Shown: one piece after another, positions 9,476 through 20,248 of the stretch
Position numbering within the stretch: the first letter of the stretch is position 1
Layout: the number at the start of each line of letters is the position of its first letter
Assembly (NCBI RefSeq): GCF_006538325.1
Contig: NZ_BJKK01000012.1
Location: 62,001 to 126,000, forward strand
DNA: 64,000 bases
Origin: Alteromonas sp. KUL42
GTDB lineage: Bacteria; Pseudomonadota; Gammaproteobacteria; Enterobacterales; Alteromonadaceae
Direction: 5' to 3'
Made by a program: the position numbers and the translations under genes
Notes under the pieces: generated by a model
Told to the model about the DNA's origin: nothing
The model's input: only the letters and a program-made list of their open reading frames with translations
Databases searched by the model: none

Positions 9476-11035
9476 ATGACGTGGCTCGACTATTCCATTG
9501 TGAGTATTTATTTACTGGGACTATTGTATTTAGGGCTTAAGTTTAGACATCAACACTCCGGTAAGGAATACTTCCTCGGCGGGCGTTCATTAGCATGGCC
9601 AACTCTCACTCTGTCGGTTATGGCAACTCAGCTTTCTGCCATAAGCTTCATTTCTGCCCCAGCCTTTGTCGGGCTTAGAGAAGGCGGAGGCCTTATTTGG
9701 TTAAGCTACGAGCTGGCATTACCGATAGCAGTTATCATCATGTTATGGCGCCTTTTACCCACTTTGCACAATGCCCAAGTGGTCAGCGTTTACGACTATT
9801 TAGAGCAGCGCTTTTCTCGCTCTACCCGCGTACTTATCAGCCTTGTTTTTCAAATTAGTCGCTCGTTTGCTACTGCCATTATGATCTATGCCATTAGTTT
9901 GATCTTGCAAGGTACCATGGGGCTAAATCAGCTCAATGCTATTTTGGTCATAGGTGTTATCACCTTGGTTTATTCGGCAATGGGTGGCATGAAAGCGGTT
10001 GTTTACGGCGATGCTATACAAATGGTACTTATTATTGCCGGTGCTGCGCTGTGTCTATGGGCTGGTCTAGATATCATAGGTGGCTGGCAAAGAGTGTTTG
10101 ATGTCATACCGTCAGAACGTCTTCAGGCTACCAATACTATTACCGCGGGATTAAATGGTAGTGACTTCGGTTTGTTACCCATGCTATTTGGCGGTGTTGT
10201 ATTGTATGCCTCTTACTATGGATGCGATCAGTCTGAGGCGCAGCGGGCACTGTCCAGCCACAGTATAAAAGACCTGAAGAAAATGATGTTAGCCGTGGCC
10301 TTTTTGCGCTTTCCCATAACATTACTATACTGCCTAGTTGGCTTAGTAATTGGTGCCCTTGTCATATCAACGCCAGAGTTACGCGCGCAAATCCCTGTGG
10401 GTGAACCCGATTGGATGATGCCCATATTCATTATTAATTACCTTCCCGCCGGTGTAGTCGGCATTCTGGTAGTTGCTATTCTGGCGGCTGCTATGTCATC
10501 CCTCAGCTCTGCCATTAATAGCTTAGCAGCTGTTACAACCGAAGATATTTGCCGTATAACCGGCGCAAAACCCGATGAAGATACTTATCTGAAACGTGCG
10601 CGATTTGCCGGTATTGCATGGGGGTTAATTACGCTTCTACTTTCCCTTTATGCCGGAAATATCGCCCCTACGGTCATTGAAGCAATCAATAAAATTGGCT
10701 CTGTTTTCTATGGTCCGGTATTAGCTACCTTTCTGGTTGGCATTCACAGTCGAAAAGTATCACCCGCGGCAGCGAATATCGGGTTGCTCGCTGGGGTTGC
10801 AGCCAATGTATTTCTTTGGCTAAGTGACAATACCTTGTTTTGGTTCTGGTGGAACCTTATTGGCTTTGTTGTCACCTTGAGCTTCGCATTATTGCTATCG
10901 CAGATATGGCCTAACGATGCAGATCACAAACTGCCGTCGGTGAGAGGGATAAGCTACCGTGCAGCCACAGTGCTGACAGCATGGTCGGCTTTTTTAGTTG
11001 TCACGTTAATTTATTTACCCAGTTGGTTAGGGTAG
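9476..11035 (+). CDS. Sodium:solute symporter (SSS family)
   Basis: 519 residues, about 13-14 membrane helices, ATG preceded by AGGAGA. Na+-coupled solute importer of the inner membrane. Family marks include the first helix LDYSIVSIYLLGLLYLGLKF, GKEYFLGGRSLAWPTLTLSV, ATQLSAISFISAPAF, and a late helix AAAMSSLSSAINSLAAV with the Na+-site serines. It resembles the SGLT/iodide-type branch more than the acetate (ActP) branch. The gene is monocistronic, divergent from dinB and convergent with the nqr operon across a shared hairpin. The substrate is not readable. Confidence 0.88.
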   Translation: MTWLDYSIVSIYLLGLLYLGLKFRHQHSGKEYFLGGRSLAWPTLTLSVMATQLSAISFISAPAFVGLREGGGLIWLSYELALPIAVIIMLWRLLPTLHNAQVVSVYDYLEQRFSRSTRVLISLVFQISRSFATAIMIYAISLILQGTMGLNQLNAILVIGVITLVYSAMGGMKAVVYGDAIQMVLIIAGAALCLWAGLDIIGGWQRVFDVIPSERLQATNTITAGLNGSDFGLLPMLFGGVVLYASYYGCDQSEAQRALSSHSIKDLKKMMLAVAFLRFPITLLYCLVGLVIGALVISTPELRAQIPVGEPDWMMPIFIINYLPAGVVGILVVAILAAAMSSLSSAINSLAAVTTEDICRITGAKPDEDTYLKRARFAGIAWGLITLLLSLYAGNIAPTVIEAINKIGSVFYGPVLATFLVGIHSRKVSPAAANIGLLAGVAANVFLWLSDNTLFWFWWNLIGFVVTLSFALLLSQIWPNDADHKLPSVRGISYRAATVLTAWSAFLVVTLIYLPSWLG

Positions 11036-11052
11036 CGTCAATCACCTAAAAG

Positions 11053-11095
11053 AAAAAAGCGCCATTGAGACAATTCAAACAGCGCTTTTTAACGT
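11053..11095. terminator. Bidirectional terminator between symporter and nqrM
   Basis: AAAAAGCGC and GCGCTTTTT arms flank a loop of about 19 bases. The hairpin has a U tract in both directions and serves two convergent genes. Confidence 0.7.
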
Positions 11096-11115
11096 CTTAG
11101 AATTTCTGCTAAGTA

Positions 11116-11349
11116 CTACAAAATTTGATTTTGTTTCCACTCATCTAGTTTTTTCTGACGAGCAGCTTCTTTCTCCATTCGTGATTTTTTGCGATCACAA
11201 GGCTCAGGACAATCACACGCTTTTTCGATACCCAAGGCACCTAAACCGCCACAACTTCCTGAAATGGACTTTCGCTGAACTAAGTAGCCCACTGCCATTG
11301 CTAAAACCATAGCAAGGAAAAAGCCAAATGCTAAAATGAACGTAGACAT
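11116..11349 (-). CDS. nqrM: Na+-NQR maturation protein NqrM (DUF539)
   Basis: 77 residues: one N-terminal membrane helix (FILAFGFFLAMVLAMAVGYLV) and a short cytosolic Cys cluster SGSCGGLGALG...KACDCPEPCDRK. The four conserved Cys are the hallmark of NqrM, needed to deliver iron for the membrane-embedded iron centre between NqrD and NqrE. It sits 9 bases downstream of apbE at the end of the nqr locus, the common arrangement in Vibrio and Alteromonas. Confidence 0.93.
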   Translation of the reverse strand: MSTFILAFGFFLAMVLAMAVGYLVQRKSISGSCGGLGALGIEKACDCPEPCDRKKSRMEKEAARQKKLDEWKQNQIL

Positions 11350-11358
11350 CGCTACCCC

Positions 11359-12399
11359 CTAATTATGAACTGTCACCAGTTTATCAAATTCTGGCGACGC
11401 ATACTCTTCAAAACCATTAGCTGTGCGACGAATAAGGAAAACCGCAAGCTGTTCTTGCTCTGCAATTTCGATTGCTTTATCCCAACCCATTACATTAAAC
11501 GCTGTTGCCAGGCCATCAGCCGTCATCGAAGAAGAGTGGATAACCGTTACTGATACCAAGTTGTGAGTTATAGGCGCCCCTGTAGTTGGGTCAATCAAAT
11601 GAGAATAACGAACACCGTTATCTTCATAATAATTGCGATAATCGCCAGACGTCGCCACTGCATGAGTACCAATAGATACCACTTTTTGAACAGCGCGTTC
11701 TGTCGTTACCGGCTTTTCTATTGCGATTAGCCATTCACTTCCATCACCACGCTCTCCTCTTACTCGCATTTCACCGCCAATCTCGACAAGATAATCAACA
11801 ATGCCTTGCTGTTCTAATATTGATGCGACTTCGTCCACACCATACCCTTTTGCAATTGTCGATAAATCGACATACAACATAGGGTGACTCTTCTTAAGAC
11901 CGGTTGGCGTTGTAGAAAGTTTCGAGAAACCCACATATTCGCGAATAACATCAATGTCGGCTTGGCTAGGCACTATCTCTGGACGTTTAGTCGGCCCAAA
12001 TCCCCACAAGTTGACCAACGGACCCACTGTGACATCAAGTACTCCACCACTGAGCTGCGCTAGGCGAAGCGCTTCATTCACAACAAACAAGGTGTCAGGA
12101 GATACATTAAAATTATCAGTAAATCGATATTGATTAAAACGCGATAACTCTGATGTTGGGTCGTAGGTCGACATCAACTTATTCACTTCAACCAAGCGTG
12201 CATCAATTTCACTTTGTAGTCTTTGCGCATCCACGCCATTGGTTTCAGCTTCATCCAGTAGATACTTAACATTATATGTTGTACCCATGGTTTGCCCTTG
12301 CAAATGCACTACAGGGCGTTGCTCATCGCTACAACTGGCAAGCAATAAAATGCCAATAGCAACCACGGCAAGAAAAATTCGAATGGCAAATCGAATCAC
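11359..12399 (-). CDS. apbE: FAD:protein FMN transferase, lipoprotein
   Basis: 346 residues. Periplasmic flavin transferase that attaches FMN to threonine in NqrB and NqrC. The N-terminus has a lipobox, ILLLASCSDE, so it is probably anchored to the membrane. Family motifs include GQTMGTTYNVKY, LMSTYDPTSELSRFN, LVNLWGFGP, VDLSTIAKGYGVDEVA and SHLIDPTTGAPI. It lies between nqrF and nqrM on the same strand, but a strong hairpin terminator separates it from nqrF, so apbE-nqrM may be transcribed at a lower level or from their own promoter. Confidence 0.95.
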   Translation of the reverse strand: MIRFAIRIFLAVVAIGILLLASCSDEQRPVVHLQGQTMGTTYNVKYLLDEAETNGVDAQRLQSEIDARLVEVNKLMSTYDPTSELSRFNQYRFTDNFNVSPDTLFVVNEALRLAQLSGGVLDVTVGPLVNLWGFGPTKRPEIVPSQADIDVIREYVGFSKLSTTPTGLKKSHPMLYVDLSTIAKGYGVDEVASILEQQGIVDYLVEIGGEMRVRGERGDGSEWLIAIEKPVTTERAVQKVVSIGTHAVATSGDYRNYYEDNGVRYSHLIDPTTGAPITHNLVSVTVIHSSSMTADGLATAFNVMGWDKAIEIAEQEQLAVFLIRRTANGFEEYASPEFDKLVTVHN

Positions 12400-12473
12400 G
12401 TTATCTTCCTTTCATTCATACGCTGCGTTGATGATTCATTCACAATCTAAAGTAACGTTACATCAAAACAAAC

Positions 12474-12499
12474 AAAAAAGGGGCTAACGCCCCTTTTTT
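12474..12499 (-). terminator. Terminator between nqrF and apbE
   Basis: Stem GGGGC-TAAC-GCCCC flanked by A6 on one side and T7-like tract on the other; symmetrical, but placed just after the nqrF stop. It would uncouple nqrA-F from apbE-nqrM. Confidence 0.8.
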
Positions 12500-12518
12500 A
12501 CAATACTAACTGCGTAGA

Positions 12519-13751
12519 TTAACCACCGAAGTCATCTAGCATGATGTTTTCGTCCTCAACACCTAAATCTTTAAGCATGTTGATTACGGCCGCGTTCATC
12601 ATAGGTGGTCCACACATGTAGAACTCACAATCTTCTGGCGCAGGGTGATCTTTCAGATAGTTCTCTAAAAGAACTTGGTGAATGAACCCAGTGTAACCTT
12701 CCCAGTTGTCCTCTGGTTGAGGATCTGAAAGCGCTACATGCCACTGGAAGTTCTCGTTTTCTGCTGCAAGCTCATCGAAGTCTTCAACATAGAACATTTC
12801 GCGAAGTGAACGAGCACCGTACCAGAAGCTGATCTTACGGTCAGACTTAAGACGACGAAGTTGGTCGAAGATATGTGAACGCATTGGCGCCATACCTGCA
12901 CCACCGCCAACGAATACCATTTCTGCGTCTGTGTCTTTAGCGAAGAATTCACCGAACGGACCAGAGATAGTTGCTTTATCACCTTCTTTCAGGCTCCAGA
13001 TGTAAGAAGACATCTTACCTGCAGGTAGGCTTAGGTTATTAGGCGGCGGCGTAGCGATACGCACGTTTAGCATAATAATGCCTTCTTCTTCTGGGTAGTT
13101 CGCCATTGAGTATGCACGAATAGTTTCTTCGTCCACTTTAGACTCAATATCGAAGAAGCCGAAACGTTCCCAATCGCCACGATATTCTTCTGGAATATCG
13201 AAGTCTTTGTATTTAACGTGGTGCGCAGGCGCTTCAATTTGAATGTAACCACCCGCACGGAATGGAACGCTCTCGCCATTTGGAATTTTAAGCTTAAGTT
13301 CTTTGATGAACGTTGCTTTGTTATCGTTAGAGATAACTTCACAATCCCATTTTTTAACACCAAATACAGACTCTTCAAGTTCGATGTCCATGTCTTGCTT
13401 AACCGCAACCTGACATGAAAGACGACAACCTTGACGGGCTTCACCCTTGGTGATGTGATCAAGCTCAGTAGGTAGAATTTCACCACCACCTGAGTGTACA
13501 TCTACACGACACTGACCACATGAGCCACCGCCACCACATGCAGAAGATACGAAGAAACCCGCATCTGCTAGTGCACCTAGTAGCTTGCCACCCGGTGCAG
13601 TTTTAATTGCCTTGTCTGGGTCTCCGTTAATGGTAATAGTTACATCACCTGTCGGTACCAACTTAGACTTGGCAAACATAATTATAAATACTAGCGCCAA
13701 TACAATGGCAATGAACATGCCGACGCCTAGATATATTTCTACATTATTCAT
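12519..13751 (-). CDS. nqrF: Na+-translocating NADH:quinone reductase subunit F
   Basis: 410 residues. The NADH-oxidising entry subunit. One N-terminal helix ([20 protein letters not shown]) is followed by a 2Fe-2S ferredoxin domain with [16 protein letters not shown] and the fourth Cys in [10 protein letters not shown], then an FAD domain with [11 protein letters not shown], and an NADH domain with [14 protein letters not shown] and [10 protein letters not shown] near the C-terminus. All redox ligands are intact. It is the last of the six structural genes; 20 bases separate it from nqrE. Confidence 0.97.
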   Translation of the reverse strand: MNNVEIYLGVGMFIAIVLALVFIIMFAKSKLVPTGDVTITINGDPDKAIKTAPGGKLLGALADAGFFVSSACGGGGSCGQCRVDVHSGGGEILPTELDHITKGEARQGCRLSCQVAVKQDMDIELEESVFGVKKWDCEVISNDNKATFIKELKLKIPNGESVPFRAGGYIQIEAPAHHVKYKDFDIPEEYRGDWERFGFFDIESKVDEETIRAYSMANYPEEEGIIMLNVRIATPPPNNLSLPAGKMSSYIWSLKEGDKATISGPFGEFFAKDTDAEMVFVGGGAGMAPMRSHIFDQLRRLKSDRKISFWYGARSLREMFYVEDFDELAAENENFQWHVALSDPQPEDNWEGYTGFIHQVLLENYLKDHPAPEDCEFYMCGPPMMNAAVINMLKDLGVEDENIMLDDFGG

Positions 13752-13771
13752 TTAGTTGCTCCCGAGCTTTA

Positions 13772-14380
13772 TTACAGCTGAATACCAGTGAAAGACTGGA
13801 AGCCAAGTGCCATAAGGCCCGCAATCATGAATACAGAACCCAGACCACGAATACCATCAGGCATATCAGCATACTTCAGCTTCTCACGTACTGCCGCTAG
13901 CAATACAATTGCTAGTGCCCAGCCCATACCACTACCAACGCCATACACGATGCTTTCAGTGAAGTTGTACTCACGCTGTACCGCGAAAGCCACACCACCG
14001 AAGATTGCACAGTTAACGGTAATTAGCGGAAGGAAGATACCTAATGCGTTATACAACGCTGGGAAGAACTTATCTAAGCTCATCTCTAGAATCTGAACCA
14101 ATGCCGCAATAACACCGATAAACGTTAGGAAGTTAAGGAAGCTAAGGTCAGCTTCAGGAAAACCTGCCCACGCAAGTGCGCCTGGAGCAAGAATGTTTAC
14201 GTAAATAACTTGGTTAACCGGTACAGAGATACCTAGTACTACGATAACCGCAACACCAAGGCCCATAGCCGTTTTAACTTTCTTAGATACCGCAAGGAAG
14301 GTACACATACCCAAGAAAAGTGATAACGCCATGTTCTCAACAAAGATTGAGCGAACAAATAACGACAAATAATGTTCCAT
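13772..14380 (-). CDS. nqrE: Na+-translocating NADH:quinone reductase subunit E
   Basis: 202 residues, six membrane helices. NqrE pairs with NqrD in an inverted-topology dimer that holds an intramembrane iron centre passing electrons from NqrF to NqrC. The start [20 protein letters not shown] and the internal [18 protein letters not shown] and [13 protein letters not shown] regions, with the conserved Cys, are typical. Spacing to nqrD is 3 bases, indicating translational coupling. Confidence 0.96.
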   Translation of the reverse strand: MEHYLSLFVRSIFVENMALSLFLGMCTFLAVSKKVKTAMGLGVAVIVVLGISVPVNQVIYVNILAPGALAWAGFPEADLSFLNFLTFIGVIAALVQILEMSLDKFFPALYNALGIFLPLITVNCAIFGGVAFAVQREYNFTESIVYGVGSGMGWALAIVLLAAVREKLKYADMPDGIRGLGSVFMIAGLMALGFQSFTGIQL

Positions 14381-14383
14381 GAC

Positions 14384-15016
14384 TTACTCCTTAGGCTCTA
14401 CTTGCTCTGGACGGATGGTACGGATAAACCAAATCATACCGCCAATTAAGAAGAACGAGCTGAATGGTAGGATTAACAAACCATTACCTTGATACCAACC
14501 ACCATTTTGAATTAGTGGAAGAATTTCGAAACCTAAAATAGTACCGAAACCAAATAGCTCTTTAATTGTACCAATTACAATAAGAATAAATGAGTAACCC
14601 AAGCCGTTACCAATACCGTCTAGGAAGCTCATTAGAGGTGGGCTCTTCATCGCATACGCTTCCGCACGACCCATTACGATACAGTTAGTAATAATTAGAC
14701 CAACGAATACCGAAAGCTGTTTCGAAACTTCATACGAATATGCTTTTAGAATTTGGTCAACAACAATTACCAACGACGCAATGATTGTCATTTGGATGAT
14801 AATACGAACACTCGACGGAATTTGCTTACGAATGAGTGATATAAACAAGTTTGAGAACGCTACAACGCTTGTAAGCGCTAATGACATTACCAATGCTGTT
14901 TCCAGCTTAGTAGTAATTGCCAATGCTGAACAAATACCGAGTACCTGTAGGGCGATCGGGTTGTTGTCCATAATTGGCCCAAAGAGGGCCTTTTTCATTT
15001 CTTTAGTATCTGCCAT
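14384..15016 (-). CDS. nqrD: Na+-translocating NADH:quinone reductase subunit D
   Basis: 210 residues, six membrane helices. Partner of NqrE in the intramembrane iron site. [20 protein letters not shown] and [20 protein letters not shown], each with a conserved Cys, match the family, and the C-terminus is a short charged tail ([10 protein letters not shown]). It lies in the operon with nqrC 10 bases upstream and nqrE 3 bases downstream. Confidence 0.96.
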   Translation of the reverse strand: MADTKEMKKALFGPIMDNNPIALQVLGICSALAITTKLETALVMSLALTSVVAFSNLFISLIRKQIPSSVRIIIQMTIIASLVIVVDQILKAYSYEVSKQLSVFVGLIITNCIVMGRAEAYAMKSPPLMSFLDGIGNGLGYSFILIVIGTIKELFGFGTILGFEILPLIQNGGWYQGNGLLILPFSSFFLIGGMIWFIRTIRPEQVEPKE

Positions 15017-15026
15017 GAGACTTCCC

Positions 15027-15791
15027 TTATGAACGCCATGCTTGGTTCTTCAGGAACTGGCCGAAGCCTTGCTCACCTACCCAGTAGCGTACTGTGTTTT
15101 CAACACCGTTACTGGTTAGGGTTGCACCTGAAAGCGCATCAATTGTGTGAGGATTGCTTGGGTTAGCATTTTTCACTACACGAATAGCAACGTCGCCATT
15201 TTCGAATAGTTCTTTACCATCCCATTTCGCCTGCCATGCAGGGTTTTGCACTTCACCACCTAGTCCTGGCGTTTCTTTTTGCTGATAGTAAATAAGCTCG
15301 CGAACCGTTTGGCCGTCTGCATCTACCGCTAAGAAACCGTACATAAGATCCCAAAGGCCGCTACCGTGAACAGGAAGAATGATACGAGATACATCACCTG
15401 CTTCGTTGCGCACTAAGTAAACACTTGCCACGTTAGGGCGACGCTGGAAGCCAACATTGCTGCCTTCTACTTTAGTGCTTAGCTCATTTACCTTTGCTGC
15501 TTTATACATGTCATAACCTTGGCTAGGCGCTTCAACGAAGGTACCTTGGTCAAGATTTACAAAGCGCTGCTCTACTCGCTCGCTATACGTGCTTTCAATT
15601 GCGCTATTGCTCATGCCCATTTCATACAGGCCTGCAGCAGTTAGAATGTTGCTCTTTTTATCAAGAGCTGCGTTTGTTTGTTGTAAAGAGCGAAGGCCAA
15701 CTGCCGCGCCAGAAACAACAATTGAACAAACTAAACATACGGCTACAACTACACCAATAGTTTTGCCTAAAGATTCTTTCTTAGCCGACAC
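15027..15791 (-). CDS. nqrC: Na+-translocating NADH:quinone reductase subunit C
   Basis: 254 residues: one N-terminal helix ([20 protein letters not shown]) and a periplasmic FMN-binding domain. The flavinylation motif [10 protein letters not shown] contains the threonine that receives FMN from ApbE. The [17 protein letters not shown] segment is also typical. Its start overlaps the end of nqrB by 11 bases, implying coupled translation. Confidence 0.96.
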   Translation of the reverse strand: MSAKKESLGKTIGVVVAVCLVCSIVVSGAAVGLRSLQQTNAALDKKSNILTAAGLYEMGMSNSAIESTYSERVEQRFVNLDQGTFVEAPSQGYDMYKAAKVNELSTKVEGSNVGFQRRPNVASVYLVRNEAGDVSRIILPVHGSGLWDLMYGFLAVDADGQTVRELIYYQQKETPGLGGEVQNPAWQAKWDGKELFENGDVAIRVVKNANPSNPHTIDALSGATLTSNGVENTVRYWVGEQGFGQFLKNQAWRS

Positions 15792-16983
15792 GTGCTACCC
15801 TCCGCTTGATGTTGCTTTGCGCGACGAAATAGTCGAACAGTGGCGCCCACAAGTTAGCAAACAAGATTGCTAGCATTACACCTTCTGGGAAGGCTGGGTT
15901 TAGGACGCGGATTAGTACCGTCATGAAACCAATGAAGATACCGTAAGCCCACTTACCTTGGTTTGTAAACGACGCAGATACAGGGTCTGTCGCCATGAAG
16001 AACATACCAAAAGCAAGACCACCAACAACAAAGTGCCAATGTGCAGGCATTGCAAACATAGGGTTTGTATCACTGCCGATTAGGTTTAGTAGTGTTGCGA
16101 AGAACGCTACACCAATAGCCACACCTGCAACAATGCGCCAGCTAGCTATACGCATGTACATGATGAACAAGCCACCAAGGATAATGGCTAATGTAGATAC
16201 TTCACCTGCTGAACCAGAAATAGTACCGATGAAGCTATTCATCCACTGGTCCATGTTGGTGTAGTCAAGGTTGCCTGAAGCCGCTTGGCTAAGAGACGTT
16301 GCACCAGAATAACCATCTGCTGCTACCCATACTTGGTCACCTGAAATCTGTGCAGGATACGCAAAGTAAAGGAATGCACGACCAGACAGTGCTGGGTTAA
16401 GGAAGTTACGACCTGTACCACCGAATACCTCTTTGGCAATAACAACACCAAAGGTAATACCTAGTGCAACTTGCCAAAGTGGAATAGTAGCTGGAAGTGT
16501 TAGTGCGAACAGTACTGATGTTACGAAGAAGCCTTCGTTAACTTCGTGCTTACGCACAGAAGCGAAAAGTACTTCCCAGAAACCACCTACCGCAAAGGTT
16601 ACTGCGTAGATTGGAAGCCAGAAACATGCACCGTAGAAAAATAGGCCAAGTGTGCCCGCATTTGCCAAGTCGCCGCCAAGCGCTGCGAATAGGCCTGCTT
16701 GCCATGTATCAGGTAATGTACCTGCACCCATTGCAATTGCATCTTGCGCTTGCAAACCGATGTTGTACATACCGAAGAACATAGCTGGGAATGTTGCCAT
16801 CCACACCATGATCATAATGCGCTTAAGATCAATGCTGTCACGCACGTGGGTGTTGGCTTTGTTTACCTTACCAGGAGTATAGAAAATAGTAGCTGCTGCT
16901 TCGTAAAGCGCGTACCACTTTTCGTGTTTACCGCCCGGCTCGAAGTTTGGTTCGATTTTTTCTAAATACGCTTTTAAACCCAT
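15781..16983 (-). CDS. nqrB: Na+-translocating NADH:quinone reductase subunit B
   Basis: 400 residues, about ten membrane helices. The main Na+-channel subunit; it carries covalent FMN and riboflavin and contains the quinone site with NqrA. The flavinylation motif is [13 protein letters not shown], with FMN expected on its Thr. [19 protein letters not shown] and [20 protein letters not shown] are strongly conserved family segments. It follows nqrA by 3 bases. Confidence 0.97.
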   Translation of the reverse strand: MGLKAYLEKIEPNFEPGGKHEKWYALYEAAATIFYTPGKVNKANTHVRDSIDLKRIMIMVWMATFPAMFFGMYNIGLQAQDAIAMGAGTLPDTWQAGLFAALGGDLANAGTLGLFFYGACFWLPIYAVTFAVGGFWEVLFASVRKHEVNEGFFVTSVLFALTLPATIPLWQVALGITFGVVIAKEVFGGTGRNFLNPALSGRAFLYFAYPAQISGDQVWVAADGYSGATSLSQAASGNLDYTNMDQWMNSFIGTISGSAGEVSTLAIILGGLFIMYMRIASWRIVAGVAIGVAFFATLLNLIGSDTNPMFAMPAHWHFVVGGLAFGMFFMATDPVSASFTNQGKWAYGIFIGFMTVLIRVLNPAFPEGVMLAILFANLWAPLFDYFVAQSNIKRRVARVG

Positions 16984-16986
16984 GAC

Positions 16987-18327
16987 TTAACCCTCTTTCT
17001 CAATGGTGGTCAAACAGTCGCGTAAAATTGGCGCATAGTTGTATTTGCCAGGGCATACATAAGTACACAATGCCAAATCTTCTTCATCCAATTCTAAGCA
17101 ACCCAACGACTGAGCACCGTCAGTATCACCAGAAATCAGGTCCCTAAGCAGAAGCGTAGGAATGATATCTAGGGGCATAACGCGTTCGTAATTACCAATT
17201 GGAACCATTGAGCGTTCAGAACCATTGGTAGTTGTTGTCATATCAAATGTCTTGCTGCCACTTAGGTGACCTAAGTAAGCACGAGTCACTGAGTGCTGAT
17301 TTGAGCCAGGTAAAATCCAGCCAAATAGCTTCTTCTCGCGACCTTCTTTTAGTAGTGAAACTTGCGTGTGGAAACGACCTAGGAAGCCGTGTACACCTAC
17401 CGCAGTTGTACCGCTAAGTACTGAACCAGATATCACGCGTACTTCACCTTCAACCAACTCGTTAGTTGTTAGCTCAGTTAAGTCGGCACCAAGTACGGTG
17501 CGAACCAAGCGCGGGTTCTTCGCTGCAGGACCTGCCAGCGAAACAACACGACGGTTATCTAGTTCACCGGTTGTCAACAATGCACCAATCGCCATAACGT
17601 CTTGGTAGTTAACATGCCAAACGGTTTTATTCATGCCAGCAGAATCAAGGAAATGAATGTGTGTACCTGGTAAGCCCGCAGGGTGAGGACCACCAAACTC
17701 TTCCACATCTACCGCTGCATCACCAGTAGGTACAGAAGCACCTGCTGCTTTACAAACGTATGTCTTGCCACCGCTCAATTGTGTTAACGCTTTAAGACCA
17801 TTTACAAAATCGTCTTGGCGCTCAGCAATAATGACCGCAGGATCTGCAGCCAATGGATTAGTATCCATTGCTGTTACAAAAATTGAGCTTGGAACAGAAT
17901 CTAGCTTCGGCGACCTGCTGAATGGACGCGTACGTAACGCTGTCCACATGCCAGATTCCACAAGGATTGATTGAAGTTGCTCGCGTGAAGCACTCGCGAT
18001 CTGGTCAGCTGCAATTTTATCGAAGCTAACGGCGTCATTGCCGCTTACTTTGATTACTACAGACTGAAGAACACGTTTTGCACCACGGTTAACCTCTACC
18101 ACTTCACCCGCAGCAGGAGCAGTGAATTTAACGCCAGGGTTCTTTTTGTCTTCAAAAAGAACTTGGCCTTTCTTCACTACATCACCAACTTGGATGTGCA
18201 TGGTAGGGCGCATACCCACATATTCTTCTCCCAGAACGGCAACGCGCGTTGCAGCAGATGCATCAGCAATCCCCTGCTTTGGCGCTCCCTCAATTGGGAG
18301 GTCGAGACCTTTCTTGATTTTTATCAT
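16987..18327 (-). CDS. nqrA: Na+-translocating NADH:quinone reductase subunit A
   Basis: 446 residues from ATG 18327 ([16 protein letters not shown]), the usual family start; the open frame extends 26 codons upstream without family similarity. Soluble cytosolic subunit that contributes to the quinone-binding site. Typical features are a biotinyl-lipoyl-like N-terminal part ([20 protein letters not shown]), [17 protein letters not shown], and a C-terminal [19 protein letters not shown]. First gene of nqrABCDEF, preceded by about 420 bases that must hold the operon promoter. Confidence 0.97.
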   Translation of the reverse strand: MIKIKKGLDLPIEGAPKQGIADASAATRVAVLGEEYVGMRPTMHIQVGDVVKKGQVLFEDKKNPGVKFTAPAAGEVVEVNRGAKRVLQSVVIKVSGNDAVSFDKIAADQIASASREQLQSILVESGMWTALRTRPFSRSPKLDSVPSSIFVTAMDTNPLAADPAVIIAERQDDFVNGLKALTQLSGGKTYVCKAAGASVPTGDAAVDVEEFGGPHPAGLPGTHIHFLDSAGMNKTVWHVNYQDVMAIGALLTTGELDNRRVVSLAGPAAKNPRLVRTVLGADLTELTTNELVEGEVRVISGSVLSGTTAVGVHGFLGRFHTQVSLLKEGREKKLFGWILPGSNQHSVTRAYLGHLSGSKTFDMTTTTNGSERSMVPIGNYERVMPLDIIPTLLLRDLISGDTDGAQSLGCLELDEEDLALCTYVCPGKYNYAPILRDCLTTIEKEG

Positions 18328-18749
18328 ATGTAATCGCACTACTCTAATAGAAATACCCTTTTGCATGACCGCAGTAATCCTGCCTGTCAGCATGCAAAAG
18401 CGCACTATTAACAGGTGTTAAACACCTTTTTGTTGTTGATTGATAGAACTAGACCTAATTTGCCACGGTCAGCCTGTTATGAAGCCGTAACCACTAGTTC
18501 ATTTTTTGCGGACGTTCAAAACCGCCCTATAACTTTAGAGAACCAACAAAAACGCCACTTATTTTTATTCTTGTGACACTGTGTGTTTTGCTGCTGTTTT
18601 GGTAGGAGTAGAAAAGCCCCCTACTTAATTTCGGGATTTTAGCATTAACCCATGGGTTTGTGCCATGCTATTTCAAGATAAAGCTAAATTTTTCTACAAT
18701 TTAATGTAAACCTTTAGTCGCACTAGAGCGTGTTGACCTATGAGGGAAT
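18328..18749. other. Intergenic region upstream of nqrA
   Basis: About 420 bases between the nqrA start and the fabV terminator. It should contain the nqr promoter and leader. I saw no gene, no clear operator and no extended repeat; a palindromic TGTTAAACACC stretch lies near 18416-18426. Confidence 0.5.
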
Positions 18750-18775
18750 AAAAAACGCCGCCTTAAAAGACGGCG
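18750..18775 (-). terminator. Terminator after fabV
   Basis: On the minus strand the stem CGCCGTC / GGCGGCG (18756-18762 and 18769-18775, one G-U pair) is followed by TTTTTTATT. It lies 41 bases beyond the fabV stop. Confidence 0.8.
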
Positions 18776-18816
18776 CATTCTGTGCAGGAATCAATACATG
18801 CGAATAGATTTAGGTA

Positions 18817-19995
18817 TTACCAATTAACCATTGGCTCTACATCTTGCTCATAGTCAACTGAGTCAATGTCAAAACCAAACAGCTTTAAAAACTCGTGATG
18901 ATAGCCTTCATAATCACTCAAATCATGGAAATTCTCTTGTGTTACTTCATTCCATAATGCTTTGATTTTCGCTTGAGTTGCATCATTAGTTTCTTTGCCA
19001 TCCATGCGATAACGGTTTGCTTCATCAAGCGTTGGTGTATTGCCAAACAAACACTCGGTAAACAGGCCGAAAATTTGTTCAATACAGCCTTCGTGTGTCC
19101 CTTCCTCTTTCATCACTTTGTAAATCAAAGAGATATAGAGCGGCATTACAGGAATGGCAGAACTAGCTTGAGTAACCAGCGCTTTCAATGAACTCACATT
19201 GGCTTGAACTAAAAGATTGCTGTTTTTACCAATGATGGCTGCCGCAGCGCGGTCGAGATCTTCTTTTGCTTTGCCGATGGTCGCTTGACCATAGATAGGC
19301 CATGTGAGTTCCTTACCAATATAGGTATAAGCCGTGGTTTTACATCCTTCGGCTAAAACATCAGCCTCGCGAAGGAAGTCCATCCAACGCTCCCAATCTT
19401 CACCACCCATCACTTTAATAGTATTGAGAATTTCATCGTCATTGGCTGGCTCGAGTGACACTTCATGTACTTTATCTTTGTCAGTGTCATAAGTCTTTGT
19501 AGTGTAAGCTTGGCCAACAGGCTTAAGGGTCGACTTGTACGTCACCCCTGTTTCTGGATCTGTTCTTCGTGGTGATGCAAGACTGTAAATTACAAGGTCA
19601 ACTTTCCCCATTTCCGCTTTGATTTTATCAATAGTTTCCACTTTGATTTCATCAGAAAACGCATCGCCATTAATGGTGTCAGCGAAAAGACCTTTCGCTT
19701 TTGCTTGTTCGTGGAATGCTGCTGTGTTGTACCAGCCTGCTGTACCTGTTTTGCGCTCTGTCGGCGCTTTTTCGAAACAAACACCTAAAGTTTTCGCGCC
19801 GTAGCCAAAAGCAGAAGTAATGCGCGAGGCTAGACCGTAGCCTGTTGAACTACCTATAACCAGCACGTTTTTAGGACCTTCACCTAGGTCGCCTTTCGCT
19901 TCCACATAAGCAATTTGTTCTTCTACTGCTTTTGCACAACCTACAGGGTGCGCGTTTGTACAAATGAAGCCTCTCACTTTAGGCTTGATAACCAT
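18817..19995 (-). CDS. fabV: Trans-2-enoyl-ACP/CoA reductase FabV
   Basis: 392 residues. NADH-dependent enoyl reductase completing each elongation round in fatty-acid synthesis; the FabV type is naturally triclosan-tolerant. The N-terminal KPKVRGFICTNAHPVGCAK, the nucleotide loop SSTGYGLASRI, YSLASPRRTDP, and the catalytic Tyr-x8-Lys in IYGQATIGKAK are all present. Length is typical. Monocistronic, with its own terminator. Confidence 0.96.
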   Translation of the reverse strand: MVIKPKVRGFICTNAHPVGCAKAVEEQIAYVEAKGDLGEGPKNVLVIGSSTGYGLASRITSAFGYGAKTLGVCFEKAPTERKTGTAGWYNTAAFHEQAKAKGLFADTINGDAFSDEIKVETIDKIKAEMGKVDLVIYSLASPRRTDPETGVTYKSTLKPVGQAYTTKTYDTDKDKVHEVSLEPANDDEILNTIKVMGGEDWERWMDFLREADVLAEGCKTTAYTYIGKELTWPIYGQATIGKAKEDLDRAAAAIIGKNSNLLVQANVSSLKALVTQASSAIPVMPLYISLIYKVMKEEGTHEGCIEQIFGLFTECLFGNTPTLDEANRYRMDGKETNDATQAKIKALWNEVTQENFHDLSDYEGYHHEFLKLFGFDIDSVDYEQDVEPMVNW

Positions 19996-20214
19996 AATAA
20001 TTTTCCTTATTTGAGCATGGCGCTATTGTAATGCCGACGCGATAGATAACAACTCGGAGCAGATGGAACTAGCATACCGCAAGTGTTGGGTATTAACAGT
20101 CATTTCATTTATTTTAGAAAAGTGTTGAGCGCTAGAGATGAAAGACTATTAGAGCGTGTTTAAGGTTAAAAAAAGAAAGTTGTGAGCTATCTTTGAATAT
20201 GTGAGCAGAGTAGC

Positions 20215-20240
20215 GACAGGAGTGATGGCACACTCCTGTC
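20215..20240 (-). terminator. Hairpin just after the FKBP gene
   Basis: A perfect ten-base stem, GACAGGAGTG / CACTCCTGTC, with a six-base loop lies 9 bases beyond the stop of the FKBP gene. There is no U tract after it, so it may be an RNA-stabilising hairpin rather than an intrinsic terminator. Confidence 0.5.
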
Positions 20241-20248
20241 AACAGGCA

